From Cyathus striatus (taxonomy: Eukaryota > Basidiomycota > Agaricomycetes > Agaricales > Nidulariaceae), in contig JAOVFP010000002.1 of assembly GCA_025738555.1 (NCBI GenBank), positions 3,534,001-3,598,000 of the forward strand: a DNA stretch of 64,000 bases, written 5' to 3'. Numbering within the stretch: the first letter of the stretch is position 1; every line of letters starts with the position of its first letter. The notes under the pieces were generated by a model. It worked only from the letters and a program-made list of their open reading frames with translations. It had not been told where the DNA came from and made no database searches. The position numbers were made by a program, and so were the translations under genes. Shown in pieces: positions 12,784 through 23,566 of this stretch.

Positions 12784-13012
12784 ACCTCATTATATGTGTT
12801 TTCTCTATGGGATATGGATACCGCTGGAAGGTCATCGGTAATTTCAAGACTTGGCATCTATTTATTTACTTTCGCTTTCTGACACTAGGACACGTCCATG
12901 GACATGTATACTTAGAATTGATACTACCATTATCTAATGTCTACTTTTGGGACCAGCCATAGCACATAATATACTTACGTCTCACCGTACAATGACACGA
13001 GTTCGTTCTGCT

Positions 13013-14694
13013 TCATTTAGTTTTCACCTTCTTTACTGCATGCGACTTCCCTTTTGTCGCATTCGCCTCGTCCTTATGCATTCTTTTGATATGACGTAAC
13101 AAAAGATCGCGTCGAACGAATGTTGAACGGTTAAGGCAACACATATGACAGACAAAAGGTCGAAGGCCTGTATGCCCAAGTTCATGGCGCTTTAGCTCAT
13201 TTTTGCGAAGAAAACGAGACGGACTAAGTGTCAATATGTGAGCGTGCATGTCACGGTGACATGTTTGATGATATACCAATGTGAACACTGGAATAGCCTT
13301 TGATCCAAGTGACCTCCAATGTGGATTATCATATGGTCCTTCCTCTTGTTTGTTTGATCACATCCAATGACATAGCACCTGTAGTCCTTGAGTGGCTTTC
13401 CCGAGCGAGAAAGCTTTCCTGCAAACAACAACAGCCATTCCCCCACATACTCACATCCCGGGTTCCTCGACCTAAACCTTTCTGCTCTGGATCGGAGATC
13501 TTGCAATGAAATGCCACTGTGCGCATTCGTAACAGGACTTCCCATTTGGACTGGACCGGATGCAGAAGAGCCCTTCTCCTTAACAGACTTCTTTTGTACA
13601 CTTCGATCGCAAGGTATGAAATCGGGACTGGATGTGGTATCATAACTCTTGTCCTCGGAATCACTTGTTTCATCCTGATATATCGCCCTCCGTTTGATTC
13701 GTCGAGGATGCACTCCTACCTGAACAGGGTTGGTCAATGAACGAAAGGTACGACTACTCGCTGAGTTGAGCTGGAGAAACGCATTATCTTCGGCGATGGC
13801 AGGATCGCTTTTCACAGTTATTTCGTTTGCAGATATATTGTTGATTTCGGGCGGTCCGAGCGTCGAAGAAGGACGGTGCGGAATATTCGCACGTAGCGTA
13901 AACGGTAAGTCGACAGATGGCACTTTGGAGGACGACAAATTAAGATTTGCCGGATTTATTCCAAGAGATTGAGACTGCCGCATCATAGAAAGCTGCCTCA
14001 TGTTAATGTCTACAACTGGTAAAGGCATCTCAGACACGTCGCACAGTAACTCCGGAGACAGAGGACACTTGAGAGCAAAGTTCTTCTGACAGACCATCAG
14101 TAACGGAGATCTTGTCCGCAAAGGAAGGGGATGCGGGGCTGTTTCAGCATGTTCCGTGACCACACAGAGAGGGATTCTGGCAAATCGTTCCTGTGCACCA
14201 TGTTTGACGTCGGAGCCATGCTCGGCTTCCATACTACTTGAAGCTTCATGAAAAGGTCGAGCACTTTCGCTATCAGAGTATACAGCACGCCGAAGGAGAA
14301 CTCCGCTTTTTGCGAAGGAACGTATGCTATTCTGCGTCGAGTCTTTCAGCGCATATAGAGGCCCATTCTCAACATCAACATCGCATTCCACGAGAACGCT
14401 GGTCCAAGAAAGTTTATGCCTATGGCGCGAGGGTACATTATCAGGCATGGAAGAAGGAGGATCCATGCTGTTGTAGCTAATGCCGAGCCCCATGAGATCC
14501 TCTGATACGAAACTACCTTCATACGGGACATAGCGAGGACAATCCATATCACCCTTAGGAGATGCAAGGGAAGGCCAAAACCCAAGGCCAAAAAGAGGGG
14601 ACAAAATAGGCGTGTAGATGACATAGGGCGAGGTGGTGGAAATAGGCTTTGCTGCAGGAGATTGTTGACCGCAAATTGGATTGCTGGAAACCAT
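13013..14694 (-). CDS. C2H2 zinc-finger protein, putative transcription factor
   Basis: Start chosen at 14694 (MVSSNPICG) because it has a strong GCCATGG context. The open frame continues upstream to 14844, but that extra sequence is Phe/Ser-rich and looks like leader. The first 430 residues are Ser/Pro-rich and disordered, as is typical of regulatory regions. Three C2H2 fingers lie at the C terminus: an atypical one (C-X4-C-X12-H-X3-H, around YRCYVIGCDQ), a classical one (C-X2-C-X12-H-X3-H) and a third with a CHMC core. The second is interrupted by an intron (13224-13276) that falls right after its second Cys. A Lys-rich tail may act in nuclear import. The family in fungi is large and no specific orthologue was recognised. 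It shares a 285 bp promoter with the Cyc2-like gene. Confidence 0.8.
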
Positions 14695-14807
14695 GGCAGA
14701 GTAAACAGAAAAATAGAAACGAGTGTGTGGAACAAAAGAATGTGGTGTAAAAGGAAAGGAAAAATAAAGATAGAGATATCGACAGAAACGAGAAACTTGA
14801 GCTTGAG

Positions 14808-14862
14808 AGTTGAACGTTGAAATTTGAAATTGAAACGTTGACATTGACGTTGAACGTTGAGC
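14808..14862. repeat. Imperfect GTTGA/TTGAACGTTGA repeats in a divergent promoter
   Basis: TTGAACGTTGA occurs at 14811-14821 and again at 14850-14860, with TTGAAACGTTGA between them (14830-14841) and further TTGAAAT and TTGAC pieces. Each core AACGTT is itself a palindrome. The cluster sits between the divergently transcribed zinc-finger and Cyc2-like genes, so it may be a shared binding-site array. Confidence 0.6.
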
Positions 14863-14978
14863 AAGTAATCAACTTATTATGGCATGTTTGCTTTTGGGGC
14901 GCATCCCGGGCCGGCTGTTCCTGAACCCACTAAGTTACCTGCGAAATTGCTGTGGTCAACACTGGACACGGAAGGCAA

Positions 14979-16181
14979 ATGCAGAGGACTTTTTGTGCTT
15001 CTCCTTTTTCCCTTCCAAGAGTCGCTCGTGCACCAGTGTCAAAACCACCTCATTCACATAAGTTTTCAACAGCAACCAAGACCTTCGCAGCTTCTCCCTC
15101 AAGGAATAAAGTAGCCACCTCGGCGTTTGCCCTAGCTTTTACTGCCGGCGTAGCAGCCTATTTCTTCCTCCCAGATCAGTCGCGAGCGGCTCCAACCTCT
15201 ACCAACAAGCATCTCTCGCCAGCACATTTTACACTGGCAACAGTGATAGCCAGCGAACCTTCTGGCCCAAACACGAAACTCATTACCGTTGCCATCCCAA
15301 AGCATCTTATCCCGCCTTCCGATGACCCTGCTACTTGTGGATTCTCTCCAATTTGGTCTGTTTGTATTAAAGACGATGATATCCAAGTAGAACGTGCATA
15401 TACCCCACTACACGGCATTAATGATGATGGACAGATGCAACTTTGGATAAAAAAATATCCTAACGGAGAAGTTGGTCGTTGGCTGCATTCGAAACAGGTT
15501 GGTGAGCAAATCGAACTGCGTGGTCCATTAATGACATGGATGTGGAGGGATAACAGTTGGGATGAAGTAATAATGGTATGTCTATACTTCCAAGTGATTA
15601 TTCGATTCACTCACATCCATGCCAGATATCTGGAGGGACAGGCATAACACCATTCTATCAGTTGCTACATGACTTGAAGACAGGCTCCATTGTATCTTCC
15701 AATACACGTTTCACATTGCTACATTCCGCTCGAACGCCTGAAGAACTTCCGCCTCCATCAATCCTTTGGACTATAACAAATCTAGCCAACGAGAACCCGG
15801 GCAAATTCCAGTTTTACCCCTTCGTTGATACTCAAGATGGAACAGTTCCACCGATTAGTCTATCTAATATACGAGTTGGAAGAATAGGAGAAGCGGCAAT
15901 ACGACAGTGTCTGGGTCTCGCCCCTACCGTTGTACCTTGGTGGAAGAAATTCTTCATTGCAAAAACCTCTTCTGCTGATGTTTCGCAACGTAAGATATTG
16001 ATACTTGTATGCGGCCCTGATCCGTAAGTGTAGTTTCGTGATTTACACATAATCTCGCTGACATGTACACAGGATGATCAATGCTATTGCTGGGCCTTTT
16101 GGACGGAACTTTTCACAGGGGCCTGTTGCTGGGATACTTGGTTCTCTAGGATTCTCCTCCAATCAAGTACGGAAGCTATAA
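14979..16181 (+). CDS. CYC2: Mitochondrial FAD/NAD(P)H oxidoreductase, Cyc2/cytochrome b5 reductase-like
   Basis: Three exons (14979-15575, 15626-16023, 16073-16181) give 367 residues. The N terminus (MQRTFCASPFSLPRVARAP) is basic and Ser-rich like a mitochondrial presequence and is followed by one hydrophobic span near residues 47-63. The catalytic part has the ferredoxin-reductase-type FAD site ERAYTPL, the pyrimidine-nucleotide motif ISGGTGITPF (split from the first exon by an intron) and the C-terminal CGPDPM motif. It is therefore expected to be an active flavin reductase facing the intermembrane space. In yeast, Cyc2 supports haem attachment to cytochrome c; ordinary cytochrome b5 reductases share the same motifs. 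The Cyc2 assignment rests on the long N terminus and anchor and is less certain than the enzyme class. The in-frame stretch before 14979 has no ATG. Confidence 0.8.
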
Positions 16182-16270
16182 GGCTTTCGGTATATTAAAT
16201 TATTGGGCAAACATAAGACTGCTGGGTAAATTTTACACGTAGTTTATTATTGATTTTATGTTTTTCACTG

Positions 16271-17540
16271 TCAAGCTTCCACGATTTCCCAGTCAAGGGT
16301 TTTTCCCGCCCAGAAAGGAATAAGATTGTCACGACCCAAGTTGTAACTTTCTTCGACCTTCCTTCCACCAGGGACTTTTCTCAAAGTAATTGCGGTGTCG
16401 CTACTTGCAGGCTGATGATAGAAAGCACGGCCATGTGTACTGACAAAACCCTGAAGCTTGTCAATCGCTTCGAACGATTCTAGTAAATGGGCTACCATAG
16501 GAAGCAAAATGGGAGAGGTATAGATACCCGCGGCACATGCATGTGTCGGGGTGCTTGTGGACTTTGTATGCGGAGAGTGGGGTGCAGAGTCGGAGCCAAG
16601 GAAGAATCGGGGGTGACCTATGTAGGAGTTCAGCTGTGCCTTTGCACTATAGCTGAAAGAAGAAAAATTGACCCTCTTTCACGACTTCACGCAAAGCAGC
16701 TCGGTCATCTGGATATTTTGCGACAGGTTTACAGAAGTTCCAAGACTGTCCCGCCCAGTCATCAACAATTAGCGCGAGGTGATGTGCTGTTATCGTGCAC
16801 GCGACTGTCGGTCCACACAATTTGACTGCCTCTACTGCGGCTCGTGTAGTTGCATGTTCTAAGACTATACGCAAAGATGGGAACGCTGCGTGGATCTTGA
16901 ATAGATGTGGAAGGAATTGAGGCTCAGCGTTTAGGACGTGGATGTTCTGATTCAATGGCCAAGTACGAGCGGAAGTGAACAGTGATAATCTGAAGGATCT
17001 TACTTACAGCTTCAGGGTCTGAGGGTATCTCGCCGTGAAGGTTGAGCACCATGTCAACTTCTTGCATAGCTTCGAAAACAGGGTAATATGCCTCGTACGA
17101 TTCGATGCCTCCATCTGAGTTCGTGGTGACCCCCCGAGGATAAGACTTCACGCCTAAATGAACTATTCGATTGGTTTCAGATATAGAAAGAGAAGGGCTT
17201 ACCGACGATGCCTGCCTTCTTTGCCTTTCGAATTTCATCCGGAGTAAGATCTGGAGACAAATACAGAGTCATCAAATAATCGACATTGGGATCGATCTTC
17301 TTCAAAGTGGCCTTGTAGTTTAGTGCTTGCTCAGTGGATACGATAGGGGGCTTCAGGTTGGGCTTAAAATTGTGTGGCTGAGAATATGATATCCATGGCT
17401 GATAGAGGACGCCTCACCATAACGTACGCAAGGTTAAATCCACCCTTACGAACATGCGGGGTGATGAGCTCCGAGAAGGAGCCCTGACGGAGGTGGACAT
17501 GAAAGTCTGCCGGGGAGGTAACAGTGATAGTATTGACCAT
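16271..17540 (-). CDS. URA4: Dihydroorotase (pyrimidine biosynthesis)
   Basis: This enzyme closes N-carbamoyl-L-aspartate to dihydroorotate, the third step of de novo pyrimidine synthesis, in the cytosol. Start at 17540 (MVNTITVTSP). All landmarks of the PyrC/Ura4 type are present: the metal-binding FHVHLRQGSF, the bridging-lysine region VKSYPRGVTTNSDGG, the second His in VLNLHGEIPS, the third in VLEHATTRAAVEAV, the TITAHHL segment, NFCKPVAK, and the catalytic Asp in FLGSDSAPH. It ends in TLDWEIVEA, as expected for a full-length protein of about 350 residues. Several introns of about 50 nt interrupt it. It converges on the Cyc2-like gene with an 88 bp gap and shares a 271 bp promoter with the kinesin. 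Confidence 0.95.
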
Positions 17541-17811
17541 TTGGCAAGGATTAGTGTGCGAATGGTTAGCAATGGAATGAAGGAGACCGTCAATTTTAAA
17601 AGTTTAAATAAATGAACATAAATAGAAATAGATAAGATGGGCATGTGTCGCGAGCACGTGATGAGTGCACGACGATGGTTTGAACCATGTTTCCCTCACA
17701 CTCAAACTCACAACTCATCTCTTTCTCTTTCTCCTTCTCCCTCCTTCTCTGCCTATACCACTTTCTATATCATACGAAGTATACCCTGTTTTGATTCTGC
17801 TTTAGTTTAAC

Positions 17812-20800
17812 ATGGTTGCCGCTGGCTCCATTACCGTCGCAGGTACGCTCGTCGCTGCTTTGTTGCGCAATCCCAATTCTCTTACCGTCACGTATTTCAA
17901 GTTCGTGTTCGTCCGCCGAATGCATGGGAAGCCGCTCGTCTTCCGGCACCCTGCTACGATACAACTATTCGCGGAGATGGAGCACTTTCTACTCCTGGGA
18001 AAGTGGTAAACACCTCCACTTTAAGAGATATCGTTCAAATTGTCGACGACCGCATCCTCACTTTCGATCCTGACGAAAAGGATAAAACAAGAGCGTTTAT
18101 GGAGAGAGGGTTTCTTCCTCCAGGAACGAAAAGATACAAGGACAAACGATTCATGTTCGATCATGTTTTCGGCCATGATGCCAAACAACAACAGATTTAT
18201 GAAGCCACAGCCCAGCCGCTTCTTAAAGGAATATTAGATGGATACAATGCTACTGTATTTGCCTATGGAGTATGTTTTACAGCTTCTTCTAATTGGGCAA
18301 GGCTTCTAAACTACTTCTGTAGGCTACCGGTTGCGGCAAGACCCACACAATTAGCGGCACTGAGGATGACCCCGGGATTATCTATCTCACGATGGCGGAC
18401 CTATTTCAACGAATTGAAGATAGGAAAGATGAATGGAACGTTGAAGTAATGGTTACGTTCCTCGAGATTTATAATGAGGAAATCCGTGACTTGCTTTCGG
18501 ACTCTGGAACATCTCAGCCTCGTGGTGGTCTCTGCATACGTGAAGACAAGACGGTGAAGGTCGTTGGGCTGGTCGAACTTAAGCCTAATTCTGCAGAGGA
18601 GGTCAAGGAGATCGTGTTACAAGGAAACATGCGAAGAACACAAAGTCCTACCCACGCCAATGAAACAAGCTCGCGATCCCATGCAGTCTTACAAGTCCAT
18701 GTTACCCAGTCACCACGTACTGCAGCAGTGACAGAACAAAGGACCATGGCTACCCTCTCAATTATTGATTTGGCCGGGAGTGAGCGCGCAGCTGCCACTA
18801 TGAACATGGGTCAACGAATGGTGGAAGGCGCCAACATCAATAAGTCTCTTCTTGCTCTAGGGAACTGCATCAACGCTCTTTGCGAAAGTGGCGGTGCCTC
18901 ACGACATATCCCCTACCGAAACAGTAAGCTTACTCGCTTATTGAAGTTCTCTTTGGGCGGCAATTGTAAGACAGTGATGATCGTTTGTGTTGCTCCCACT
19001 TCCAGCCACTTTGACGACACCCACAATACTTTGGTATACGCTGAGCGCGCTACCAAGATCAAGACCAGGGTTGTCACAAGAAATGTTGTTAACGTGGATC
19101 GACATGTCGGTCGCTACGTTGAGGCCATTAACCGGCTTAATCTTGAGGTTGCCGAGCTCAAGGAGAAGCTCGCTGGAAGGAGGAATGCAGAGGAAGATAT
19201 CCAACGACGAAAACGGGCAGAGGCCAAAGCAGAGGTTGAAAGAGCGAAGAATGATCTGAAACAGAAAGTCCAGCAAACTGAAGCTTCTATCATTGACGGT
19301 GCAACATGCTCAGGAAAGTTGTCAGTGGCGAAAGCGAAACTGAATGCCATCCATGCTAGACTTGACCAAATCGCATCGGAAGGACCATCGAGCTCTGTTG
19401 ATGCAGAACGCGCCCTCTTACAAGCCTTGGCTGGTCCGGAGGAAGATGTTATCAAACCCGGCTCGATAATATCTACCAGGCTTCAACGCTCATCCAATTC
19501 GAACGCCATGTTCGATGCCACTATGCGTGCGGTTTCAGAACGAAGGTTCGAGAAGTTAGATGATATTAGCGTGGAAAATGTGAAGCTCGACGCCCACTGT
19601 AAACGCGCCGAGATGGAGAAACTTAAGGCGGAGAGCGAAAGAAACGCAATGAAAGATGCGGTAGATGACATGTCAGACGTCATGGTAAAATTGCTGGGAA
19701 TACTAGGCAGATGCACAATCATTGCTGGAGAGGCAGCAAATATTCTCAACGGTTCTGGTTCTGGTGATGGCGATATGACAACTGCAACTAAGCAGGTAGC
19801 CAGCTTACTATATGTCATAAAGGAGAAGAACAACGAGACGTTCAAGAAGCTGGTGGGCCATTCCACTGAATCTTATATCATGGATACACCTACATTAGAC
19901 CCATTACGATCTTACGAGGTCGATTTCACGGCGCGGAGGATCAGCTCAGGACCTGCAGTGCTGCAGCAGTCACAGCGTACAACGAACAGACGTTTATCTG
20001 TGTATAGTACTAATCTATCAGCGTCACCTCCCCGTCGAACCCATCGATCACCTCGCAAGTCATTGCGTTCAAGCCTTGCACAGGCTCCGTATCGAAAGGT
20101 ATCCGACAAGGAGAGGAAAAACTTAAAGACCGGAAAGAATGTACAATGGAGAGATGAAGTCGGACAAGGGGATCTTGATGATGGTGGTGCCAAACCTGTG
20201 CCGGTGTCTCTAGCTGTGATACCTGCCAGCCCTGCTCTTGCAGATACGAATGTGGTACACCCGAGTCTTACAGCACCATCTCCCACTCCTCGGAACTCTT
20301 CAGTTGCAGGCTCGGAGAGTGAGTGGGAAGACGAAAATGATAAGACGGATGATAGTTTCAGCCTCCCATCTTCTGTCTCTTCGATAAATCTTAGCGCATC
20401 CACCTTAGGGCGGGGTGCCATTAGCAAGCGGCCACGTCCAAGTCGTTTAGATCCAAGCTTCTTAAAGTCGAAACCTCGAGGTTCGACGCTGGGCAGTCTG
20501 CGTGAAGACGATGAGAGTGTCTTTTCAGACAGAAAGAGCTTTCCGCTATTAGACATGAGTATGAACCAAGTTTCATCATCCAACTCTACTTCTAGCACAG
20601 AGAGTTCGTCGGGAGGAACGCTGCATGTTCCTAAAGCCCGCGACCGCGCTCAGGGTAGCCCTAATAGGCGCGGTCCTTCTACACCGTCAAAAGGAGTTTC
20701 CGTTGGAGCATATGGTCGGCGGCGATCTAACATAGGTCCCATGCGCGCCGACAAACCTCGCAGGAGGTCGAGTATGATACCACAGTTATCGTCTCCAAGT

Positions 20801-21022
20801 GCTGATGGGATGAAAACTGCACCCCGGCGAGTACTATTGGGCAGTCCCGGAAAGCGCGCGAAACGCGCATCCCTGAGCAAGTCTGTTAGTGGCAGCTCTA
20901 TCAAACTCAAGGCCTCAGGAACAGCAGTATCATCAGCGAACTTGTCAGTCATGTCCAACATGGATCCAAACGCAAGTGCAGACATAAGCATGAACAGATC
21001 TTTGAAACCGTCATGGCGATAA
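17812..21022 (+). CDS. kip3: Kinesin-8 motor (Kip3/KIF18 family)
   Basis: Three exons (17812-17842, 17902-18269, 18323-21022) give 1,032 residues. The motor is N-terminal. It begins MVAAGSITVAVRVRPPN only after a 59-nt intron is removed from the first strand, and it has the P-loop GATGCGKTHTISG, switch I NETSSRSH, switch II DLAGSERA and HIPYRNSKLTRLL. The Ala-Thr-Gly-Cys P-loop and the following PGIIYLTM are typical of kinesin-8. A coiled-coil neck follows the motor (19100-19900), then a Ser/Arg-rich basic tail, probably for microtubule or nuclear targeting. Kinesin-8 motors walk to plus ends and limit microtubule length, acting in spindle positioning and chromosome congression. The second intron splits the P-loop right after its first Gly. 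Confidence 0.93.
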
Positions 21023-21357
21023 TTGTGTCATGAAACAACCACCCCATGGACAGACATGTGTTACCACTGTACTTGTATGACTGTTTAGACTTCCTATTGT
21101 TGTCATTAATTTCCGAACTCATGACCTGCATGCCTTACAATATCCACCTATGCCGTCCATTGACCTGCTTTCCCTGTATTTTCTTGTATACCTGAAGGAC
21201 GTTTCCGTGTTCAGAAGTCGCCCCTCACCTACCTTATTTATCTGTCACATAATAATGCACTACTATCCCGAAGATTCTTGGGAATGATAAACTGAGTGCC
21301 ACGAGTGAAATTAGACAAATTAGTTTCCGTAGGACATGAGTGTAGTAGAGCAATATT
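21023..21357. other. Convergent 3' intergenic region
   Basis: This is the space between the 3' ends of the kinesin-8 and p24 genes. Nothing beyond probable untranslated and polyadenylation sequence is apparent. Confidence 0.4.
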
Positions 21358-22182
21358 CTAAATTATGCGCTTAACCTCGAAGAATGACTAGAGTAAAGGT
21401 AAGTCAACGGAGCAAAGAATTGAATGCCAGTAGCGTACTAACCTTCAGATAATAGACTTGCCAACCAACAACAGCGAATACAACGAGCGCTTGAAGGACG
21501 GACCACCATTTCACACGTGAGTTAGTCGACTCGGCAGTATTGCGATGCGTTCGTTCTCTAACTACCATATACTCTTGCTCGTCCTTGACGGAGGCGAGAC
21601 CATTGGCGAGTGACCGAATTTCACGTTCGACGGGTGCCACAACATCAGCTGTAAATGCAAATTATATGAAAACTTAGCATGCATACGGGCAGCAGACTAC
21701 TTACCGTCGCCTGAAACGTAAATAACACCATGGACATTGAAACTAACCATCTTATCAGCTATTGCACTCATTTGGTTCGAGAAGCAGTATTCATGTCTTC
21801 CGTCCTTCTGAGCGGTAACGGAGGCAGAGCCAGTTGATTCTCGTATTTGCTTTGATAAAACATGTCCTTCCGGATCCGCTAGCTGCACGAGTGTTCAGAA
21901 TGGCTCCATATGTCTGAGAGCGATCAGACATACCCAGAAATCAATGTCTAAGTGACCACCTCCTCCAACCTGGTATGTCACGGTCATCTAGAAGACCTGT
22001 TGAGAATGCCGATGGGTAGATGAATGAAGGTGCAGACATACTTTATCATGGACATGGAGATCTTCGAAGAAACATTCTTTCTTTCCAGCTGGCACTTCAA
22101 TTAAGTGCGCAGAAACAAGGCAGGGAATAAGAAAGAGAAAGAGCGACAGAAAAAGATAGAAGGAGGTATATAGTCGTGACAT
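21358..22182 (-). CDS. p24 family cargo receptor (Emp24/TMED2-like)
   Basis: A secretory-pathway membrane protein that packages cargo such as GPI-anchored proteins into COPII vesicles. Start at 22182. Residues 1-24 (MSRLYTSFYLFLSLFLFL and onward) are a signal peptide. The luminal GOLD domain follows, with the paired cysteines in KKECFFEDL and HEYCFSNQMS, and LDIDFW between. A coiled coil and one transmembrane span (WWSVLQALVVFAVVGWQVYYL) come next. The last exon codes a short cytosolic tail, SFFEVKRII, which combines the di-Phe COPII signal and a dibasic COPI-type motif. The last exon is separated by an intron near 21388-21444; without it the tail would be lost. The beta (Emp24) subfamily is the best guess. 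It is divergent from RanBP1, with 223 bp between starts. Confidence 0.88.
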
Positions 22183-22405
22183 TCCGGTTAAGGAGGATTC
22201 TAATCGTTAATAGAACGGTGGTAAGTGGTATACCGGTAAGCAGTTGAGCGACATAACTTACATGGACACGACACAGGACCCCAAAACAGCTTCCGGGGTC
22301 CACACAGGATAAGGCGTCGTTTACATTTTCGGTCTTTCGCCATCTACATCTACTTACCACCCAACCCTTTTCATCTTTCTACCACCACCACATCTATTCG
22401 TCCAA

Positions 22406-23328
22406 ATGTCTGAGAACACCGATGCTCTTGCTCCCAGGGTAAGCTAGTTCATCTCTCCCTTCCGATCTATCCATTTCAAATACAGATATCACTTTGCCAC
22501 TCATCCGTTGCATGATATACTTACCAGTTTCTCCACTCTCGTTCAGGACGAGGAGGTCGATCCTCACTATGAACCCGTAATTAAACTCACTGAACAAGTC
22601 GATACAAAGACTATGGAGGAAGATGAGAGCGTGCTCTTCAAGATGTTGGTGCCCCTTCTTTAATCTACGCGATCGTAATCTAAATCAGTTTCTTTCACCC
22701 CGTATTCTCTGTTTCTGTCCACTATAGGAGGGCGAAATTATTCCGATTCGATTCTGGATCCTCAGAGTGGAAGGAACGCGGAACTGGCGATGTCCGTCTT
22801 TTGTCACATAAGGAAACCAAGAAGGTCAGGCTGGTAATGAGACGCGACAAGACCCTGAAAGTCTGTGCCAATCACCTTAGTACGTGATCGTATGTAAAGG
22901 AGTGCCATTATTGACGCCTAACCTCCCTGTTTTCCTATCTGCTCTTTATTAGTTTCTGGCGATATGAAGTTGCAACCCAACATTGGCTCTGACCGCAGCT
23001 GGGTCTGGAAGGTTGCAGCTGATTACTCTGAGACTCCCCCCACCTCAGAGACCCTCGCCATTCGCTTCGCCAACTCTGACAGTAAGCTTATATTATTTGG
23101 TTCCGGAAGCGATGGCCTCATTTGTCCGTAGATGCTCATCAGTTCAAAACTGCGTTTGAGGATGCTCAGAAGAACAATGTAACCCTTATTAAAGGCGAGA
23201 CTCCTACGGAGACAAATGAGGAGAAGGACGAAGAGTCTGAAAAGGAAAAGGCCAGTGAAGAGAAGACTGAGGAAGCTAAAGAGGAGAAGACTGAGGAAGC
23301 TGAGGAGAAGGCAGAGAAGACGGAGTAG
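22406..23328 (+). CDS. yrb1: RanBP1/Yrb1, Ran-binding protein
   Basis: Five exons (22406-22438, 22547-22644, 22728-22879, 22953-23081, 23132-23328) give exactly 202 residues. The Ran-binding domain is intact: [24 protein letters not shown], then the KLFRFD start, [17 protein letters not shown], the [17 protein letters not shown] strand and [13 protein letters not shown], the hallmark Trp pair. In the family this domain binds Ran-GTP and, together with RanGAP, releases import and export receptors in the cytoplasm. The C terminus is a Glu/Lys repeat tail of about 40 residues. The size fits yeast Yrb1 (about 200 residues). It converges on clpX with a 238 bp gap. Confidence 0.95.
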
Positions 23329-23566
23329 ATCATTTGAAAATCAGTTCTTTGTTTCCACTCATACCAGTTCTATCTCTATCTACAGTTTTGCGCAGGGCAT
23401 TTTTTATTACTACGATGATGATCACAGAGAAGAAATGGTGAAATTTCCATTGGTTTCCCCATTTCACGACGTCCTGTCGTGGTTCCAAATAACATCCAAG
23501 TTAACCGTAATACTACAAATCTTATAAGTACAAACACTAACACGCCATACGCTGACTAGTATCCCT

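Noticed and set aside
14695..14844. N-terminal extension of the zinc-finger protein
   Set aside because: The extra residues are Phe/Ser-rich and low complexity, and the ATG at 14694 has the better context.
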